A DNA stretch of 10,500 bases, from positions 1 to 10,500 of the forward strand of contig RBNI01007251.1 in NCBI GenBank assembly GCA_003990745.1, in the 5' to 3' direction. Position numbers and translations under genes: made by a program. Source of the stretch: Jimgerdemannia flammicorona (Eukaryota > Mucoromycota > Endogonomycetes > Endogonales > Endogonaceae). The notes beneath the pieces were generated by a model. The model was not told where the DNA came from. It was given only the letters and a program-made list of their open reading frames with translations, and ran no database searches. Below, one piece after another: positions 7,682 through 10,500 of the stretch (the first letter of the stretch is position 1; each line of letters begins with the position of its first letter).

Positions 7682-9665
7682 ATGGCAAGCAACATACATT
7701 CTGGTGAGCGTACTGGACAGGGGGGCCCCAGTGCCTTTGACTGGCAACATGTAGGGGGGGGGTCAAGGTGCATGTCTTGGTATGCCGAGTGCTTCAATGA
7801 GGGGACATGGGGCCGGAGGTAGTGGCAGAGGAGGTGCAAGGCCACATGTGGGAGGGAGGATGACCTTCGCGGATAAAGTCAGGATAGGGAAGCAGGCGAC
7901 TGGACTGGATGGCTGGCTGGAGCTGGGGAAGGCAGCTGCTATCTTGAGTGGCAAGGAGGCCTCTCCACTGGGGGGACAGCGTAGTGGGGCTGGAGATGTA
8001 GTGGCTGAGGCAGTGACTGTTGATGGTGGTGTGACAGGTAATCTGGAAAAAAATCCAGATGTGATGGCTGATAGGGGACCTGGACAGGGGAGCAGTGCAA
8101 GACCCAGGGACCTGGCTGATGGTGTGATGGGTCTAGTGGTGGCCCTGTTACTCAAAAAATCTCAATTGGAATTTGCCATCATGCTGTGCTTCTGTGGCTT
8201 GGTGGTGACAGTAAAGATGATGCTGGGGCTACTGGCTAGTGAGGTAAAAGGTACAGCCTTGGTTAAGTTTTTGAAGAGGCTGTAGGCAGTCAAGGTAGGG
8301 TTTGAAGAGGAGGGTTTACTACTGGAGGCAGTGGAGAAAGGTGTGGTGGTTGGAGGGATTTTGGTACTGATGGCGAGGTGTATGTATTGGGATCCTCAAG
8401 TGGTTCATCTGGTGATTGTGAACTTGCTGATAGTGAAGAAGGAGGAGGTAAGGAGGCTGGTCACAGATGTGGTGAAGGAGTATAGCGAGGTGGTCAATAT
8501 TGGGTTCAGGGTATGGGAGGGGACTGAGCTCAGGACAGATGATGTGGATGTCTGGCTGAGGCTGTTTGAGATGGAGAATACAGAGAAGGCTAGGGACTGA
8601 CCAGTGGTGCTGAAGTGGGGCCTGGTGGAGTACAAGGTTTTGAGGGTGAAGGGGTCAGAGAAAGAGGAGGAGAACCTGCTGGAGGTACTTGAGGACCTAG
8701 CTGGGGCTGTGGAGAGGAGGCAAAGGACTTGGAGGGCTTACAAGGCTAGGATGGTAGTAGAGGTGATCGAGGGCAAGAAGGTGCGAATAGACAAGGTGCT
8801 CTGGGAGAAGGCGAAGGGGAGACAGCTGCAGAAGGATTTGTTGGCCAGTTTGGATGGGGGTCAAAGGGCTGGAGCTACAGAGGAGGGCACTGGAGCAAGT
8901 GCTAGCATCTGGGTGGAGGTGGTGCAGCAAGGGGGGAAGATGAAGGAGAGTGGGGGACAGGGGCCGGAGGAGGCTGTAGTGGACATGGTGATGGCGGAAG
9001 ATAATCCCATCCAGTATGGTGTTCCTGAGATGGGAGAAGGGGAGTTGGAGGATGTGTCTGAGGATGGTTGGGATGAGTCTGTGCGAACTGAGGAGAGGAA
9101 GAAAGGGGAGGCGGATTTGGCACAGGTAGCAGAGGTAGTTGGAGAGGAGAAGTGGCTATTGAGGGCACTGCAAAACATGGCGGCTGAGGAACTGGGTGAG
9201 ATCAACTTCTGGGTGATTAGTGAGGAATTCTGTGGGTGAGTGCTGTGAGGGGAGGAGGTTGTGAGGAAGTTGAGAGATGAGATGATGGTAGCTCTTTTGG
9301 AGGCAGAGGAGTATGAGGTCACTGACATGCTCCTTTCTCTGCTACCTTACTGGTCACAAGGTTTGGTAGGCGACCTTCCGAGTCCCCTTTCCCCTATTAT
9401 TACCCCCTCTACCTTGGGTTGGTTTGCTGTGCCTGCATGGATATGGTGGGAGGAGGGCAATGGTGATGAGTTGCCCCTTTATCGGTATCCGATCAGTGTC
9501 TTCTACACTTTTTTCGTGGTTTCTGGTGCCTCTGGCTATGTCTGGGGTGTACCCGTTTTGGTGCAGTGCTTTCTTTCTTTTGCCATCATCAACAAGGTGT
9601 CATCTCTGGTGTGTCATGGGCTACGTAGGGTGTCGGCCAACCTTGGGTGTCAAGTGCCAGTGTAG
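7682..9665 (+). pseudogene. Gag/ORF1-like ORF of a second element, decayed, family not recognised
   Basis: An ATG at 7682 opens MASNIHSGERTGQGG. A run of nine G (7754-7762) then shifts the frame by one, and the new frame continues for about 630 codons. Four stops interrupt it: TAG 8283, TGA 8598, TGA 9237 and TGA 9246. All four lie in one frame with protein-like sequence on both sides. The first ~50 residues are Gly/Arg-rich with RGG-like repeats (RGHGAGGSGRGGARP), followed by MTFADKVRIG, which recalls the SFAEKV-type start of some LINE ORF1/gag proteins. The middle is strongly charged and helical (KKEEVRRLVTDVVKEYSEVV, VEYKVLRVKGSEKEEENL). Nucleic-acid binding is an inference from the RGG region only. 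No CCHC knuckle, RT or integrase is visible. Composition changes after about 9340, so the true end may be earlier. The sense strand is rich in G and poor in C. Confidence 0.6.
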
Positions 9666-10362
9666 GTTACCTGCAGGTTATTTGGTGCCTGTGGTGGGGC
9701 CCTCTGAGCTTTGACGAGCTTCCCGGCGAGTGTGGCACTGGCATAGGTGACTGCTTTTCGGGTGGAGTTGGGATGGGAGGGGAGATGGCTGTCACAGATA
9801 GGAGGAAGGGTGATAACGGTAGACCAGTAGGGTGCCAGGCTGGGGGCAGTCATTGGGGCTGGGGCGGGTACTGCTTTGGTGGGGTCTTTTGATTGGTGTG
9901 GCACAGTTAGGTGGTAGGTGATACTCTCGGCTTCTTTTGGCAGGTAGCGGGGTGAGGCCCCAGTCATCAGAGGGGGTCGGGGGGCCCGAGGCTACCCATT
10001 TCAGGTATCTTGGCTGCACTCAACTGGAACCAGGAGCTGACATGGCAACGTGATCGAGGCCCGCAGGCTTGAGTAGTGGGGTATTGTGGGTTACCTCCCA
10101 CCTCATGTATAAGTCCTCTACTCACCTCATCTGGGAGAACCAGGCCCTACCCACCGTGTTGTGCTTTGATGAGAGTTTTTCTTTGTCTGTCATTCTCTTT
10201 GGGGTGGCAGGGGCTATTCTATTCGGCTCAGGGGTGGCCTTGTACATACGTTGGGTTCTCAGGCATGTGCTTTTGGTCATTGGCATATGGTTGGGTTCCT
10301 CTGGTGATAGGGAGAGCATGGTGCGCAGAATGAGGTGCAGGCCACCATAGGCCCTACTGTAC
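9666..10362 (+). other. Noncoding 3' region of the second element
   Basis: Open frames here are short, overlap on both strands and show no domain. CpG is present at moderate level, unlike the gypsy half. A polymerase ORF, expected if this were a complete LINE, is missing. Confidence 0.5.
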
Positions 10363-10492
10363 CTGGCATGGTTGAGCTGCTGGACAATAGCTAGCCTAGG
10401 TTAATGGGGGGGCAGTGCTTGGTGGGTGGTGGGGGAGAGTTTTGGCCTATATAGTCTAGGTTCCCTTCCAATAAAAATCCGCGGAATATGAG
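10363..10492 (+). repeat. Outer terminus of the second element; right arm of inverted pair
   Basis: It matches the minus strand of 3156-3331 block by block, from CTGGCAT to AATATGAG. It has the palindromic TATA-like CTATATAG (10447-10454) followed by AATAAA (10470-10475), a compact promoter/poly(A) arrangement. It still carries CCGCGG, where the left copy reads TCATAG. The window ends eight bases later, so the outer limit is unknown. Confidence 0.75.
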
Positions 10493-10500
10493 TCCGTTAA

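Noticed and set aside
7763..8155. Minus-strand Pro/Ser/Thr-rich frame of 130 codons, with similar ones at 8861-9328 and 9650-9967
   Set aside because: These mirror the G-rich + strand sequence; Gly/Glu-rich sense codons give Pro/Ser-rich antisense frames.
10069..10350. Hydrophobic + strand frames near the right end
   Set aside because: Two overlapping frames are equally open, no domain is visible and they lie in the noncoding tail of the element.
1..10500. tRNA or rRNA genes, CRISPR arrays
   Set aside because: No cloverleaf consensus, rRNA motif or regularly spaced repeat-spacer pattern was seen on either strand.

Overview
The window looks like nuclear DNA from a filamentous fungus. The evidence is short GT-AG introns with CTGAC/TACTAAC-type branch sites, an F-box/LRR protein of fungal style, compact intergenic DNA, and decayed fungal-type Ty3/gypsy retrotransposon DNA. 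The phylum cannot be fixed from sequence alone. The F-box style would suit an early-diverging (Mucoromycota-like) fungus. The CpG decay also fits a lineage that methylates transposons, such as truffles or rusts.

Layout. 1-46 is a poly-G tract. 47-457 holds the likely 3' end of a spliced + strand gene, with a poly(A) signal at 598-603. 604-1111 shows nothing I can support. 1112-1341 may hold the last two exons of a minus-strand gene. 1557-2794 (minus) is an F-box/LRR gene that appears broken by one nonsense codon and one frameshift; its upstream DNA carries a long TATA run and a fused CRE/E-box. 2993-3155 is very AT-rich.

3156-10492 is a transposon block. The minus-strand half (3156-7636) is a 5'-truncated Ty3/gypsy element: reverse transcriptase, RNase H, DD35E integrase with a GPY/F module, then a long unidentified ORF downstream of integrase, then an LTR-like terminus. 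It is riddled with in-frame stops but has almost no indels, and it has lost nearly every CpG (about four between 4201 and 7620). A 56-bp poly(A)-tailed retrocopy has inserted in the downstream ORF and is flanked by a 15-bp target-site duplication. Removing the insert and one duplication copy brings the two halves of the ORF into one frame. The + strand half (7682-10492) is a different element carrying one unrecognised, Gly/Arg-rich then charged ORF, also decayed. It is much less CpG-depleted.

The two halves stand head to head, about 45 bp apart. Their outward 3' ends share a related terminal sequence in inverted orientation (3156-3331 against 10363-10492). In the best-aligned stretch every difference is C-to-T or G-to-A, with the changes in the gypsy copy. 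The whole therefore reads as either two related retroelements collided head to head, or one 7.3-kb composite with inverted termini. None of the transposon ORFs looks functional as it stands.
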